Positions 35,194 through 44,885 of a DNA stretch of 64,000 nt are shown in pieces. Position 1 is the first letter of the stretch, and the number at the start of each line of letters is the position of its first letter. Made by a program: the position numbers and the translations under genes. The notes under the pieces were generated by a model. It did no database searches. It was given only the letters and a program-made list of their open reading frames with translations, and was not told the origin of the DNA. Origin of the DNA: Legionella sp. PATHC035 (GTDB lineage: Bacteria > Pseudomonadota > Gammaproteobacteria > Legionellales > Legionellaceae); NCBI RefSeq assembly GCF_026191115.1, contig NZ_JAPHOT010000001.1:2837001-2901000 (forward strand). Reading direction: 5' to 3'.

Positions 35194-38100
35194 ATGCCTC
35201 GACAGAAAGGAACACAAGAAGTTGCGATGAATTTAGAACCTTTTCATCACCCCAAAAGTAAGGCCTCAATGGAGAGTAGACTTCGTGATATTCTTGAGGC
35301 TATGGAGTCGGTGAGGCGAGGCGACTTGTCCAAACGCTTGAAAAAAGACCAGTATGATATTTTTGGCGAAATAGCCGATTCCTATAATAGTATGATGGAA
35401 GGGTTAAGCAGTTTTACTTCAGAAGTAACCCGCGTTGCCCGTGAAGTCGGTACCGAAGGTAAATTAGGCGGGCAAGCGCAGGTTCCTGGTGTCACGGGAA
35501 CCTGGAAAGAATTAACCGATAACGTCAATGCAATGGCTGCCAATTTAACCAGCCAAGTGCGCAATATCGCTCAAGTAACCACCGCCGTGGCCAGTGGTGA
35601 TCTCAATCAAAAAATTACTGTTGAAGTCAAAGGCGAAGTATTGGAATTGAAAAATACAATTAACAAGATGGTGGATAATTTAAGGTCGTTTTCAGGTGAA
35701 GTAACGCGGGTGGCGAAAGAAGTCGGTACCGAGGGTAAATTGGGCGGGCAAGCACAAGTTCCTGGTGTCACAGGCACATGGAAAGAGTTAACCGATAATG
35801 TGAATGCGATGGCGGCCAATTTAACCAACCAGGTGCGCAATATTGCTCAGGTAGCAACCGCAGTGGCTAAAGGTGATTTGAATCAAAAGATCACCGTTGA
35901 AGTTCAAGGTGAAATGCTGCAACTGAAAGAAACCCTGAATAAAATGGTGGATAGTTTGACTATCTTTGCTTCAGAAGTAACACGGGTAGCCAAGGAAGTG
36001 GGCACCGAAGGAAAGCTAGGCGGTCAAGCACAGGTGCCTGGGGTTACGGGTACGTGGAAAGAATTAACCGATAATGTGAATGCGATGGCTGCTAATTTAA
36101 CCAGTCAAGTACGTAACATTGCCCAAGTTGCGACCGCAGTCGCAAAAGGTGATTTAAATCAGAAGATCACTGTAGAAGTGCTTGGGGAAGTGTTGCAACT
36201 GAAAGAAACAATTAACAGGATGGTGGATAGTTTAACCATCTTTGCTTCCGAAGTAACTCGGGTTGCCAAAGAAGTGGGCACCGAAGGGAAATTAGGTGGG
36301 CAGGCACAAGTACCCAATGTTACAGGTACATGGAAAGAATTAACGGATAACGTGAATGCGATGGCAGCCAATTTAACCAACCAGGTGCGCAATATCGCGC
36401 AAGTTACCACCGCTGTAGCCAGCGGCAATTTGAATCAAAAAATTACCGTTGAGGTACGAGGTGAAGTATTGGAATTAAAAAATACCATCAACGACATGGT
36501 GGATAACTTAAGATCATTTTCAGGTGAAGTAACGCGGGTAGCGAAAGAGGTGGGTACCGAGGGTAAATTAGGTGGTCAAGCACAGGTTCCTGGGGTAACT
36601 GGCACATGGAAGGAATTGACCGATAATGTGAATGCGATGGCTGCCAATTTAACCAGCCAAGTGCGTAATATTGCTCAGGTCGCCACGGCGGTTGCGGATG
36701 GCGATCTGAATCAAAAAATAACGGTTGAGGTCAGTGGAGAAATTCTTCAACTTAAAGAAACACTAAACAAGATGGTGGATAACTTAAATCTTTTTGCCGC
36801 TGAAGTTACACGCGTTGCAAAAGAAGTGGGTACCGAAGGAAAATTAGGTGGTCAGGCTTCAGTACCGGAAGTCGGTGGTACCTGGAAAGAATTAACTGCC
36901 AACGTGAATGCGATGGCTTCTAACCTGACGGATCAAGTACGTAATATTTCAAAAGTTGCGATTGCAATCAGCGCAGGGGATTTGACGCAAAAAATTACTG
37001 TTGAGGCTAAAGGGGAAGTGTTACTGCTCAAAGAAACCATCAATAAAATGGTGGATGACCTTAATCGCTTGGCGAGTGAGGTATCCCGTGTGGCGCAAGT
37101 AGCGGGTAAAGAAGGCAGATTAAATGAACGCGCTAATGTTGAAGGTGTTGGAGGCAGTTGGAAAGATATTGTTGATAAATTAAATAATCTCTTGAATTCG
37201 ATTGCGACACCGGTACAAGAAGTGATTCGCCTTGCGGTCGCACTATCCATGGGCGATGTGTCGCAACGAGTCAGTATTGAAACCCAGGGTGATATCAGAA
37301 CATTATCTGATGCATTGAATAAGTCTTTTGATGATTTAGGCGCATTAATTCGTTTTGCTATGGACAGTTCGACCAAAGTTTCTGGCGCGTCAGTACAATT
37401 AGCGGATATCTCAAAGCAGGTTAGTAGTACTTTGCAACAAGCAGCGAGCACCACACAGCAAATCGCTGTGGGGGCGAAAGAACAGGCGAAAAAACTGGAA
37501 TCAAGTACGCGGATTGTTACGGAACTGTCTAAATCCATTCAACAAGGGGCAACCAATTCACGTACTGCCGCGGAAGTAACCCAAGAAGCCGCAAAACTGG
37601 CAAGCAGGGGTACTGATGCAGGAAAACAAGCGGCAACACGGCTTAAGTCTATTGATGATATCGTGAAATCCAATACCGATACAGTCAAAGATTTGGATAA
37701 GCGCGCCAAAGAAATTGGGGTGATTGTCGGTACGACAAAAGGTATTGCCGATCAAACAAACCTTTTGGCATTAAATGCCGCAATAGAAGCTGCTCGTGCC
37801 GGTGAGGCAGGTCGAGGATTTGCTGTGGTGGCCGACGAAATTAGGAAGCTTGCTGAAGGGACTAAAAAAGCCGCCGTGCAAATTGAGGGTATGGTGAACA
37901 CCATACTCGAGTCGACCACACAAGTGGTTGAAGGTATGACCACAGGTACACAGAAGGTCACTGAATCCATTGATATTGTCAATGAAGCGTTAAGAATTCT
38001 TAGCCAAATTAGTTCGGGTACCCAGGAAATCACAGTCAAGGCTCAGGAAATTTCAACTGCAACATCAGAGCAAGCCAAGGCAGCCCTTGCTGTTGCAAAA

Positions 38101-38310
38101 ACAACAGAAGAGATCTCGGCGACCTCAGAGCAAGCGGCAGTTGGTGCCGAACAGATGTCCTCGTCAATTCAACAACAAACTGCCAGTATGCAACAAATGA
38201 CGGTGTCCGCTTCGAATTTATCCGTTCTGTCCGATGAGTTAAGAACGGCCCTGAAACGATTTAAAGTAGCCTATATGGCCTCTGAAACACACGTGCTCAG
38301 GGGTGAATAA
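35194..38310 (+). CDS. soluble methyl-accepting-type receptor with poly-HAMP array
   Basis: A 1038-residue chemoreceptor without membrane helices or signal peptide. After a short HAMP start (~30-70) come seven 92-residue HAMP units, each with [18 protein letters not shown] and [11 protein letters not shown]. This closely resembles the poly-HAMP array of fungal Nik1-type group III histidine kinases. The C-terminus is a standard receptor signalling tip: [20 protein letters not shown] at ~857-876, with [13 protein letters not shown] after it. No CheR-docking pentapeptide is seen at the end. It is the first gene of the chemosensory cluster and overlaps cheW by one base (TAATG). A cytoplasmic or osmotic-type input is inferred. 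Confidence 0.92.
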   Translation: MPRQKGTQEVAMNLEPFHHPKSKASMESRLRDILEAMESVRRGDLSKRLKKDQYDIFGEIADSYNSMMEGLSSFTSEVTRVAREVGTEGKLGGQAQVPGVTGTWKELTDNVNAMAANLTSQVRNIAQVTTAVASGDLNQKITVEVKGEVLELKNTINKMVDNLRSFSGEVTRVAKEVGTEGKLGGQAQVPGVTGTWKELTDNVNAMAANLTNQVRNIAQVATAVAKGDLNQKITVEVQGEMLQLKETLNKMVDSLTIFASEVTRVAKEVGTEGKLGGQAQVPGVTGTWKELTDNVNAMAANLTSQVRNIAQVATAVAKGDLNQKITVEVLGEVLQLKETINRMVDSLTIFASEVTRVAKEVGTEGKLGGQAQVPNVTGTWKELTDNVNAMAANLTNQVRNIAQVTTAVASGNLNQKITVEVRGEVLELKNTINDMVDNLRSFSGEVTRVAKEVGTEGKLGGQAQVPGVTGTWKELTDNVNAMAANLTSQVRNIAQVATAVADGDLNQKITVEVSGEILQLKETLNKMVDNLNLFAAEVTRVAKEVGTEGKLGGQASVPEVGGTWKELTANVNAMASNLTDQVRNISKVAIAISAGDLTQKITVEAKGEVLLLKETINKMVDDLNRLASEVSRVAQVAGKEGRLNERANVEGVGGSWKDIVDKLNNLLNSIATPVQEVIRLAVALSMGDVSQRVSIETQGDIRTLSDALNKSFDDLGALIRFAMDSSTKVSGASVQLADISKQVSSTLQQAASTTQQIAVGAKEQAKKLESSTRIVTELSKSIQQGATNSRTAAEVTQEAAKLASRGTDAGKQAATRLKSIDDIVKSNTDTVKDLDKRAKEIGVIVGTTKGIADQTNLLALNAAIEAARAGEAGRGFAVVADEIRKLAEGTKKAAVQIEGMVNTILESTTQVVEGMTTGTQKVTESIDIVNEALRILSQISSGTQEITVKAQEISTATSEQAKAALAVAKTTEEISATSEQAAVGAEQMSSSIQQQTASMQQMTVSASNLSVLSDELRTALKRFKVAYMASETHVLRGE
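35454..37110 (+). repeat. 276-base tandem HAMP-coding repeats
   Basis: Six full periods of exactly 276 bases inside the receptor gene, readable from the recurring GGTACCGA(A/G)GG...AAATT(A/G)GG(C/T)GG blocks near 35450, 35726, 36002, 36278, 36554 and 36830. A seventh, more diverged unit follows. Units with SFSGE and units with IFASE are most similar among themselves, which suggests stepwise duplication. Confidence 0.9.
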
Positions 38311-38807
38311 TGCCGAATCGATCCTCATCAACTCTTAAAGCTAAAGAACAACAATTAGTGCAACTCATTGTATTTCGATCAGGAAATGAAGAGTTTTGTA
38401 TACCAATCAGTGACGCACAAGAAATTATCAAGGTCGTTCCCATCACCCCTATTCCTGATTCGCCCTATTTTATACGTGGGTTGATCAATGTGCGTGGCGA
38501 TATTGTAGCGATTATTGATATTAAAAGCCTATTTTCTCTTCCCACAGCCGTTAACGATAATCCAAAGCATATCATTATTACAAAACAAAATAGTGGGATT
38601 TTTGGCCTAATGGTTGATGAAGTCGTTGAAGTTTTGCGTGTAAACGGTGCGGAGATAAATAAAAATCCTTCCAGCATCATCAATATTCATGAAAAATATG
38701 TCGGTGGGGTAGTGATTGATGAAAATCGTTTAATTATTTTATTAAATTTAGCGAGTATTTTAGCGCAAGAGGAACTTATAAAGCTATCCGCCATGGAACG
38801 TTATTAA
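38310..38807 (+). CDS. cheW: CheW-type coupling protein
   Basis: A 165-residue CheW-domain protein: LIVFRSGNEEFCIPISDAQE (~19-38), PDSPYFIRGLINVRGDIVAI (~51-70), then GLMVDEVVEVLRV. CheW bridges the receptor tip and CheA. The ATG overlaps the receptor stop by one base, so translation is probably coupled. A 224-base gap with a palindromic repeat separates it from cheY. Confidence 0.93.
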   Translation: MPNRSSSTLKAKEQQLVQLIVFRSGNEEFCIPISDAQEIIKVVPITPIPDSPYFIRGLINVRGDIVAIIDIKSLFSLPTAVNDNPKHIIITKQNSGIFGLMVDEVVEVLRVNGAEINKNPSSIINIHEKYVGGVVIDENRLIILLNLASILAQEELIKLSAMERY

Positions 38808-38836
38808 ACGAATGATTGTACGTGTTCACGACGATA

Positions 38837-38942
38837 CGTCATCTCGAATGTAGTGAGGGAGCTCCAGCATATGGTATGAGCATCCAGTGAATAGGATGCT
38901 CAAACAAGAGCTCCTTCGTCGTAAACTCTTCAAAATGACGAG
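38837..38942. repeat. dispersed palindromic repeat inside the che cluster
   Basis: The ends pair imperfectly: CGTCATCTCGA...GGGAGCTC on the left, GAGCTCCTTCGTC...AAATGACGAG on the right. The centre carries a perfect hairpin, GAGCATCC/GGATGCTC (38878-38901). It splits cheW from cheY. This pattern resembles GTCAT...ATGAC palindromic elements scattered in many genomes. Confidence 0.6.
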
Positions 38943-39031
38943 ATTGTGAACGAATACGAAATGATTTCTCGGGAAACTCTGACCATCGGGATTTCGAGAG
39001 AACTCAGTCGAGCTCATTTGAGGAGAATACG

Positions 39032-39400
39032 ATGGGTAAGAAGGTGATGATTGTGGATGATTCCAATTTTATGCGGACAATCTTAAAAGATATTTTAAAT
39101 AAACAGTTTGCAGATCTCGATATCATAGAGGCTGATGGCGAAAAAGCAGCCCTACTCTTACTCAAAAAAAAATCACCCGATCTCGTACTACTCGATGTAA
39201 TCATGAATGCCAGTGAAGTGGAAGGAATTCAGCTCTTAGAAAGCATTCATAATCAATATCCACACATCAATGTATTCATGGTGACATCCGTTGGTCATGC
39301 TTCAATTAAGGAACGGTGTAAATCTCTGGGAGCAAAAGGATACATTCAAAAACCATTTGAGACAGAGCAAATTAAACAGGAACTTAAAAAATATTTATAA
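39032..39400 (+). CDS. cheY: CheY-like single-domain response regulator
   Basis: A 122-residue receiver domain. The acidic pocket is MIVDDS (~7-11), the phosphoacceptor Asp lies in LVLLDVIM (~55), and the switch Thr and Lys are in MVTSVG and IQKPF. The protein has no output domain. Shine-Dalgarno GAGGAGA precedes the ATG. With CheA 11 bases downstream it should take its phosphoryl group. No flagellar genes are seen here, so the target may be pili or another system (inference). Confidence 0.93.
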   Translation: MGKKVMIVDDSNFMRTILKDILNKQFADLDIIEADGEKAALLLLKKKSPDLVLLDVIMNASEVEGIQLLESIHNQYPHINVFMVTSVGHASIKERCKSLGAKGYIQKPFETEQIKQELKKYL

Positions 39401-39411
39401 CTTACCATAGG

Positions 39412-41004
39412 ATGTCGTTGATGAATGATGACATGAATCAATACATAGAGGATTTTCTTATTGAGGCAAACAATCATATTAAAAATATGAATTTAGCACT
39501 CATCAATTTGGAACGAAAACAAGATAATAAGAAAAACCTACAAGACATTTTTCGCAGCGCTCATACATTCAAAAGTATTTCTGCAACTATGGGATTTCAA
39601 AAAATAGCAAAATTAAATCATGCGATCGAAGATTTACTCGATGCAATTCGTACCCAAAAAATTCCACTCAAACTTTGTGTTAATCTTTTATTTAACTGCT
39701 TTGATTTTTTAAAAGAGGCCTTAAAAGAAATCTCAGCAGGAAAGCCAGAGCCTGCTACCGAGACAATCATTAAACAAATTAACAGTGTTTTATCCGATGA
39801 TGAGAGGCACACTGCTGATCTATCGGCAATCAAATCACTGTCGACCTTAGAATCGGTTACCAGCATCGAAGTTAAAGTCGACCGCCTTGATAAATTGCTC
39901 AATCTGACTAAAGAATTGCTTATTAATAAAATGAGATTAGACAATTTAAGTGAGACGATTCAATCCCCTGAATTAGCTACAACAGTAGGCATTTTGAATC
40001 AAACACTCAATGAGTTACAGTATTACGTCATGCAAATTCGACTCGTGCCTATAGGATTTGTATTCGATCGTTTTTCCCGTATGGTCAGAGATCTCGCGAA
40101 ACAGCAAAATAAACAGGTTGAATTACGCACTGAAGGCAGAGATATTGAAGTCGATCGTTCATTAATCGACGCTATAAGTGAATCTCTAGCTCACTTAATC
40201 AAAAACGCAGTGGATCATGGTTTAGAATCTTCCGACATGAGAAAGGCGAAAAAGAAACCTGCAGAAGGAAGCATCAGTTTAAAAGCGAAACGCCATAAAG
40301 AGTCTGTAGTCATTGAAGTCAGCGATGATGGTGCTGGACTTAATCTCGAGGCCATTAAAAATATTGCGATAAGGCGCAATTTATTACCTACAACAGCAGA
40401 GAAACTAGAAGTAACAAACGCTATTTTTTATGGGATTTCCACTACAGAAACAGTCACAGATATTTCAGGAAGGGGGCTGGGTTTGTCTATTGTTAAGCAG
40501 ACCATTGAATCCATTAACGGAACGATTGAAGTCGCAACTGAAAAGGGAAAAGGGACTCAATTTACGATAAAGATTCCTTTAACCTTAACCGTTATTCTTG
40601 TTTTGTTGGTACGTCAAGGCGATCAGATTTATGCACTTCCAATCAATAGCATAGAACGTTTAATCACGATATCTTGTCAGGAGACCGCCGCTCTCTTGCA
40701 TCAAGAAGCTTTTGTGTATGAGCAAATCAATGTCCCTCTTTTGCGTTTGTCCGTTCTTTTTAAGGAAAAGATAACTGCAGAAGAACGCCAATTTATTGTT
40801 GTCTTAAGAAAAGAAGAAGAGTTATTGGGTTTAGTTGTAGACGCGCTGCTCACCACAGAAGAAATTATTACTCAACCGATTAATCCAATCATTCGAGGGA
40901 GTAAGTTGTTCTCTGGGACGGCATTATTGGGCTCAGGTGAGACCATTTTAATTATGGATATCGACGAGCTTTTCCTATGTTTAAAGCAAAAACATACAGG
41001 ATAA
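39412..41004 (+). CDS. cheA: CheA-type histidine kinase lacking the P2 domain
   Basis: A 530-residue CheA. P1 carries the phosphorylated His in FRSAHTFKSISATMGF (~His51). The P3 dimerisation helices start at VDRLDKLLNLTKELL (~153). The P4 ATP site shows the N box HLIKNAVDHGLE (~262), DDGAGL and GRGLGLSIVK. P5 is CheW-like (~390-525). The linker between P1 and P3 is only ~40 residues, so the CheY/CheB-docking P2 domain is missing. The ATG at 39421 has better Shine-Dalgarno spacing than 39412. Stop is four bases before the next gene. Confidence 0.93.
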   Translation: MSLMNDDMNQYIEDFLIEANNHIKNMNLALINLERKQDNKKNLQDIFRSAHTFKSISATMGFQKIAKLNHAIEDLLDAIRTQKIPLKLCVNLLFNCFDFLKEALKEISAGKPEPATETIIKQINSVLSDDERHTADLSAIKSLSTLESVTSIEVKVDRLDKLLNLTKELLINKMRLDNLSETIQSPELATTVGILNQTLNELQYYVMQIRLVPIGFVFDRFSRMVRDLAKQQNKQVELRTEGRDIEVDRSLIDAISESLAHLIKNAVDHGLESSDMRKAKKKPAEGSISLKAKRHKESVVIEVSDDGAGLNLEAIKNIAIRRNLLPTTAEKLEVTNAIFYGISTTETVTDISGRGLGLSIVKQTIESINGTIEVATEKGKGTQFTIKIPLTLTVILVLLVRQGDQIYALPINSIERLITISCQETAALLHQEAFVYEQINVPLLRLSVLFKEKITAEERQFIVVLRKEEELLGLVVDALLTTEEIITQPINPIIRGSKLFSGTALLGSGETILIMDIDELFLCLKQKHTG

Positions 41005-41007
41005 ATC

Positions 41008-41658
41008 ATGATGAAGATAGAGAAACGATTCAATGAATTAATGAGTTTCGCAGCAACAGAAGCGACCTTTGCCTTATCAAAATTATTAAGCCAACAGATA
41101 ACCTTAACAAGTGCCGATGTCAGTGTCAAAGTCACTGAGGTACAAAGCATCATCAAAGACAGTATTAAAGAGGAGATCGCTCAAATTAATCCTAACTTGG
41201 GAGGAGCGATAATCATGACTACTCCTTTGCTTGGTACTTTAGAAGGCTTTGGCTCCTATATTTTACCAAGAACTTCCGCTTTAAGAATCTGTGATGTTCT
41301 GTTACATCGGACACTAGGTTCAACACGACAAATAGGGCGTCTGGAGGAATCCGCTCTTTTGGAGACTGGAAATATCGTTGTTGGTTGTTTTTTAAATGCA
41401 TTAGGTTATGTATCAGTGCTTGATAATATTTTGCATAAAAAAATGACTCTGACGGTGAGCAACCATGATGAGATTCCTAATTTTAATGACATAAGTTCAA
41501 ATGGTGTCTATCGAGTTCGTATTAACTTTTATATGAAACATATTGTTGAGAATGAACATCAGCGTATTGATATCAATGGAATCTGTGATTTTTTCTTTGA
41601 TAGTGCTCAAGTTACCGAACTATTAAATATACCGCACAATCCAGAAAAAAGTTGTTGA
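41008..41658 (+). CDS. CheC-like phosphatase-family protein
   Basis: A 216-residue protein of the CheC/CheX/FliY group. The active-site helix reads ESALLETGNIVVGCFLNALG (~116-135), matching the S/D-x3-E-x2-N signature. Only one such helix is evident, whereas CheC often has two. The downstream Pro of the consensus is not at the usual distance. CheC proteins dephosphorylate CheY-P, so this could be the signal-off enzyme of the cluster. It begins four bases after cheA and is the last gene of the cluster. No cheR, cheB or cheD is present. Confidence 0.8.
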   Translation: MMKIEKRFNELMSFAATEATFALSKLLSQQITLTSADVSVKVTEVQSIIKDSIKEEIAQINPNLGGAIIMTTPLLGTLEGFGSYILPRTSALRICDVLLHRTLGSTRQIGRLEESALLETGNIVVGCFLNALGYVSVLDNILHKKMTLTVSNHDEIPNFNDISSNGVYRVRINFYMKHIVENEHQRIDINGICDFFFDSAQVTELLNIPHNPEKSC

Positions 41659-42004
41659 AATCGGAGTCGATTGTACTGCTTTTTTCAGAGTCCTTGGCAC
41701 AACGTTTCTCTGAAATAAATCGCTTCGCAAAACCTCTGAATTGCTTATTTACTCCGAATTGACCAAGAAAAGAAAAAAATAAAACAGTTAATAATAAATT
41801 AAGATTAAAATGGTACTATATTGGTGTAGCGGTATTAAGTCTCCTAGGTTATAAATCACATCTCTATCGCTACATTTAACTTCTTCAAGAATGCTACCGC
41901 CGCGAAATCAATTTAAAAAAACACGGCGACTTGGTATCAAAAAACCATTACAGTAGGTAGCCCGGATTAGCATAGTGTAATCCGGCCTCAGGTTTAAGTG
42001 GCGA
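41659..42004. other. intergenic region with hairpin
   Basis: 346 bases between convergent genes. The hairpin at 41961-41984 lies close to the end of the minus-strand gene. No other content is recognised. Confidence 0.45.
41961..41984. repeat. CCGGATTA/TAATCCGG hairpin
   Basis: Perfect 8-base arms with loop GCATAGTG. This is a widespread dispersed palindrome type. It could stop transcription of the convergent genes, but no T-run is present. Confidence 0.6.
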
Positions 42005-42412
42005 TTAACTTTTAGTGCATGTTTGGGTGCCGCTGTCTTTTCCGGATTGAGATATCCAATTGCCTTGCAAAGACCCGTCTGGTTTTATAGCCAGAGATAA
42101 TACACCTGAAATGCTATTATCGATTACGCCCCAAAAAGAAGTCGTCAAAAAATTAGTGATATTCGCACTCATTAATCCCGTACCATACAGTACTGGATTA
42201 CCCGTACTATCATCCCATTCCGAGTTATAAGTATCACCAGTCTGCGATATAGTCAGGGTAAAGTTTTTATTCGCCAATAAAGAGCCATTCCATTGGCACT
42301 GATAACTCCCAACAAGAGATGGAGCGGTGCTGGCAGTCTGATTGTCAGCATAAACTGTTGTGATCGTGAAATATAATATGGCTGTTGAAGAGATACTTGC
42401 CAATGCTTTCAT
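42005..42412 (-). CDS. secreted two-cysteine protein, tandem paralogue B
   Basis: The ATG at 42412 has Shine-Dalgarno AAGGAG seven bases upstream, so I prefer it to the in-frame ATG at 42436. The product has a signal peptide ending near VYA (about residue 23). The mature part is a small beta-rich domain with LVGSYQCQWNG at one end, LAIKPDGSLQGNW near the other and a final TQTCTKS; the two cysteines may pair. It is related to the neighbour at 42455 and 18 bases from it, as an operon-like tandem duplication. Function unknown. Confidence 0.75.
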   Translation of the reverse strand: MKALASISSTAILYFTITTVYADNQTASTAPSLVGSYQCQWNGSLLANKNFTLTISQTGDTYNSEWDDSTGNPVLYGTGLMSANITNFLTTSFWGVIDNSISGVLSLAIKPDGSLQGNWISQSGKDSGTQTCTKS

Positions 42413-42454
42413 AACAAACTCCTTGTGTTCATTCACCCCAATACACCAGTCACT

Positions 42455-42901
42455 TTATGATGATTTTTTACAACTAAATGTAGCGGCCTGATTCTTATTA
42501 TTTTGTACCCATTTACCCTCCAGAGTACCATCAGGTTTGATGAGGATGTATTGGGTAAAAGTAGTTGTGAGATCTTTAGACCACCAAAATAAAAATGAGA
42601 ATGCATTATTTATATCTTTATTTTGCAAACCAACCCCAACAATACTTGGCGTGGTGTTATGCATGCCTCTTTTGTACATTTTATAGTTATTGTCACTGCT
42701 TTTTTTAATGGTAAGCACTTCTGTGCCATCTGTCGGGTTAGAAAAAGGATCACGAAAATTGCATAAATAGGTACCCGAAATATCGGCTGTTGGAGTTTGA
42801 GTTGCAGGGGCATTAGCATCTGCAAAGGCAGTAGGTAAAAATGAGAGACAACTTAATGTTCCAAGTATTATTTTGGATGAAACCCTGTTCTTAGAAATCA
42901 T
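42455..42901 (-). CDS. secreted two-cysteine protein, tandem paralogue A
   Basis: A 148-residue protein with a signal peptide (ILGTLSCLSFLPTAFA) and the same layout as its downstream neighbour: ISGTYLCNFRDPF, GVGLQNKDI, ILIKPDGTLEGKW and a final FSCKKSS. The conserved KPDGxLxGxW and the Cys pair define the family, which I cannot name. Shine-Dalgarno AAAGGAG precedes the ATG. Sequence identity with the neighbour is modest, so the duplication is old. Confidence 0.75.
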   Translation of the reverse strand: MISKNRVSSKIILGTLSCLSFLPTAFADANAPATQTPTADISGTYLCNFRDPFSNPTDGTEVLTIKKSSDNNYKMYKRGMHNTTPSIVGVGLQNKDINNAFSFLFWWSKDLTTTFTQYILIKPDGTLEGKWVQNNKNQAATFSCKKSS

Positions 42902-43453
42902 AAAAAACTCCTTTTAAATATTCGGTCCAACATCCCTACGTCTAGAAATTGAGTCGTACAAAATTATAGATGATCTTTCATAAACTTACAGGGTAAGGAT
43001 TACCATCATCCGCCTCGTTTTTGAACGAGCTGAGTCAGATCGCTGAATCCATTAAGACTACAGAATGCTTGATTGTTTGATTGAAACTCAAGATGGCATG
43101 TGATTCTTGAGCTTTAACAGTAACTTTTTATTATTAGGTTTTTATTAATTAATACTCTTTAATGTAGATGCAGAAAGCAAAAAGAACGCAGAGGACAGGG
43201 AAACGTCTACAGGCGAAGAGTACAAAAACTTTCTTAAAATGATGGTTCAACATCGAGATCGCGGATTGGAGCCAGTTTCTCACTCTCAATCTTCTGAGCA
43301 TTTTTCCGAACAAGAGCTAAAGGATAAAGAGCCAATGAGGATTTCTAAAAAATAGTTTCCAGTCAGTAACTGTATATTTTCAAAAATTTTTTAATCTCGC
43401 CACGGTCTCAACTTGAATCTATAATTAATCAATATGAGCAAAGGATATTGAAT
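42902..43453. other. intergenic region with orphan effector-like C-terminus
   Basis: Contains the remnant at 43149-43355 and a CCTCGTTTTTGAACGAG hairpin near 43013. The promoters of the flanking divergent genes should lie here. Confidence 0.45.
43149..43355 (+). pseudogene. orphan effector-like C-terminal remnant
   Basis: An open stretch of 68 codons ending in TAG with no usable start at its 5' end. The product end, SHSQSSEHFSEQELKDKEP then MRISKK, is Ser/Glu/Lys-rich like Dot/Icm translocation signals. An internal ATG pair at about 43239 could at best make 38 residues. I read it as the leftover 3' end of a deleted effector gene. Confidence 0.4.
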
Positions 43454-44776
43454 ATGCCCTACACAACCAAGCTATTAAATGCAAAAAACGAAGAACTGGC
43501 TTTTCACACGGTTGTGAAACCTTCACTACGAGGGAGAAAGCATCAGGTTTTTGAGGTTTATATTGGTGAAGGTAAGGAGCGTAAACTCGTGGGGGCAATG
43601 GACTACAATGTGAGGCCTCACTGCATTCATATTAATCGTATGGATAATTTTCAAAATGGATTTCCGCCAACAAGTGCTGGCTTTATCAAACACATGGGCT
43701 ATTTATTTCTTGAGCATGCATTTCGTGAGAGTTTTGCCCGAGGATTTCAGGGGAAATTGGAGTTAGAAGCGATTGAGAAATCTCCTATAGTCTATTTCAA
43801 ATTTGGCATGAGAAAAGACAGTCGCATGGCCTGTGAAATGGCTGATTTATTCAATGCCATCAATATGATAGAACATTTTAATGAATCAATGCCTCTGGAT
43901 GAACGAATGTCATTCCGCAGCGAACTTTTTGATCGCTTGTGTTTTGCTAATAAATTGTTCAGCAAAGAGGATCTGGAAACTAAGAAAGCATTGGAAAATG
44001 CAATCGATAAAATGCTTGCAGGTGAAACGAAAGGGCCGATATTCGAAGCTAAAGAAGAATTACTTCAATTGATTGAGAAGCGAATGAAATTAATGAAGGA
44101 AACGTTCTGGGGGGTGCCTTATCAATTATTAGTTGATAGTGCCGCGTTACACTTAGGGATTCCAAAAGATCAACGCGATAGCCTAACTTTTAAACAAGTG
44201 ATTGAGTATGGTACTCAGGATCCTGATAATATCGAATTTTCTAATTGGTTAACAAACCCTGAAACTGCTCAATTATCCGCCGAAGAATTTGCTTCTCAAT
44301 ATTTATTGCAAATAAAAAAGAACAGGATGCTAAGCTCAATGCATCTTCCTGAAGCATGGAGGCAAAAAAAGACGGTCGAACTCGGGATTGATCCGCAAAA
44401 ACCATTTCTTGGAATCGAACATGATGAAGATAAACGTATTCCACTAATCGAAAAAATGATCGGAAAACTAAGCAAAGTACCTTCGTCAAGTCAATTGAAT
44501 TATCTGTTAGCGGAGCTTAAAGAGAAACTTCTTTCGGGCAAGGATGACGATTCTGAGTCTTTAATACGCGACATTGAATCAATAAAAACAAAAATAGAGC
44601 AGAAAAAAACGAGGGCCTCCAAAGTCGATAAAGAAGAAGAATCTGAGGCGAGCCGATTTTCTTTTTGGTCAAATCCGACTGACGTTTATGATGAATTGAT
44701 GGACTTAGTCGGGCAACTTGAGCAGATTGCAAAAAGCACAGCAAATGAGACGCCACACCAAGCAAAAAATCAATAA
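43454..44776 (+). CDS. orphan protein with GNAT-like N-terminus, putative effector
   Basis: A 440-residue soluble protein. The N-terminal ~125 residues have an acetyltransferase-like order: VFEVYIGEG...LVGAMDYNV (~33-56), then HMGYLFLEHAFRESFARGF (~80-98) as an acetyl-CoA helix, then LELEAIEKSPIVYFKFGM (~102-119). The classical GxGxxG loop is absent, so this is tentative. The rest is helical and highly charged, ending in Glu/Ser/Gln-rich sequence typical of Dot/Icm substrates (inference). The ATG at 43454 has AAAGGA upstream; the TTG at 43448 is unlikely. Confidence 0.62.
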   Translation: MPYTTKLLNAKNEELAFHTVVKPSLRGRKHQVFEVYIGEGKERKLVGAMDYNVRPHCIHINRMDNFQNGFPPTSAGFIKHMGYLFLEHAFRESFARGFQGKLELEAIEKSPIVYFKFGMRKDSRMACEMADLFNAINMIEHFNESMPLDERMSFRSELFDRLCFANKLFSKEDLETKKALENAIDKMLAGETKGPIFEAKEELLQLIEKRMKLMKETFWGVPYQLLVDSAALHLGIPKDQRDSLTFKQVIEYGTQDPDNIEFSNWLTNPETAQLSAEEFASQYLLQIKKNRMLSSMHLPEAWRQKKTVELGIDPQKPFLGIEHDEDKRIPLIEKMIGKLSKVPSSSQLNYLLAELKEKLLSGKDDDSESLIRDIESIKTKIEQKKTRASKVDKEEESEASRFSFWSNPTDVYDELMDLVGQLEQIAKSTANETPHQAKNQ

Positions 44777-44885
44777 AGACACTTGTTCTTCTCAAGGTGT
44801 GCAAATAGCGATATCATTGCACAACGGTTAAATATACTCCGCTATGGATATTCGTCTATTATCTCGATATTAAGAAGAAGTCATC

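Noticed and set aside
35454..37110. Regularly spaced repeats, considered as CRISPR or a tandem array element
   Set aside because: The period is 276 bases and in frame, and encodes HAMP units; the spacers are not unique short sequences.
35382..38039. Several long minus-strand frames opposite the receptor gene
   Set aside because: They mirror the HAMP repeats and receptor codon pattern, are repetitive themselves, and lack ribosome binding sites or domains.
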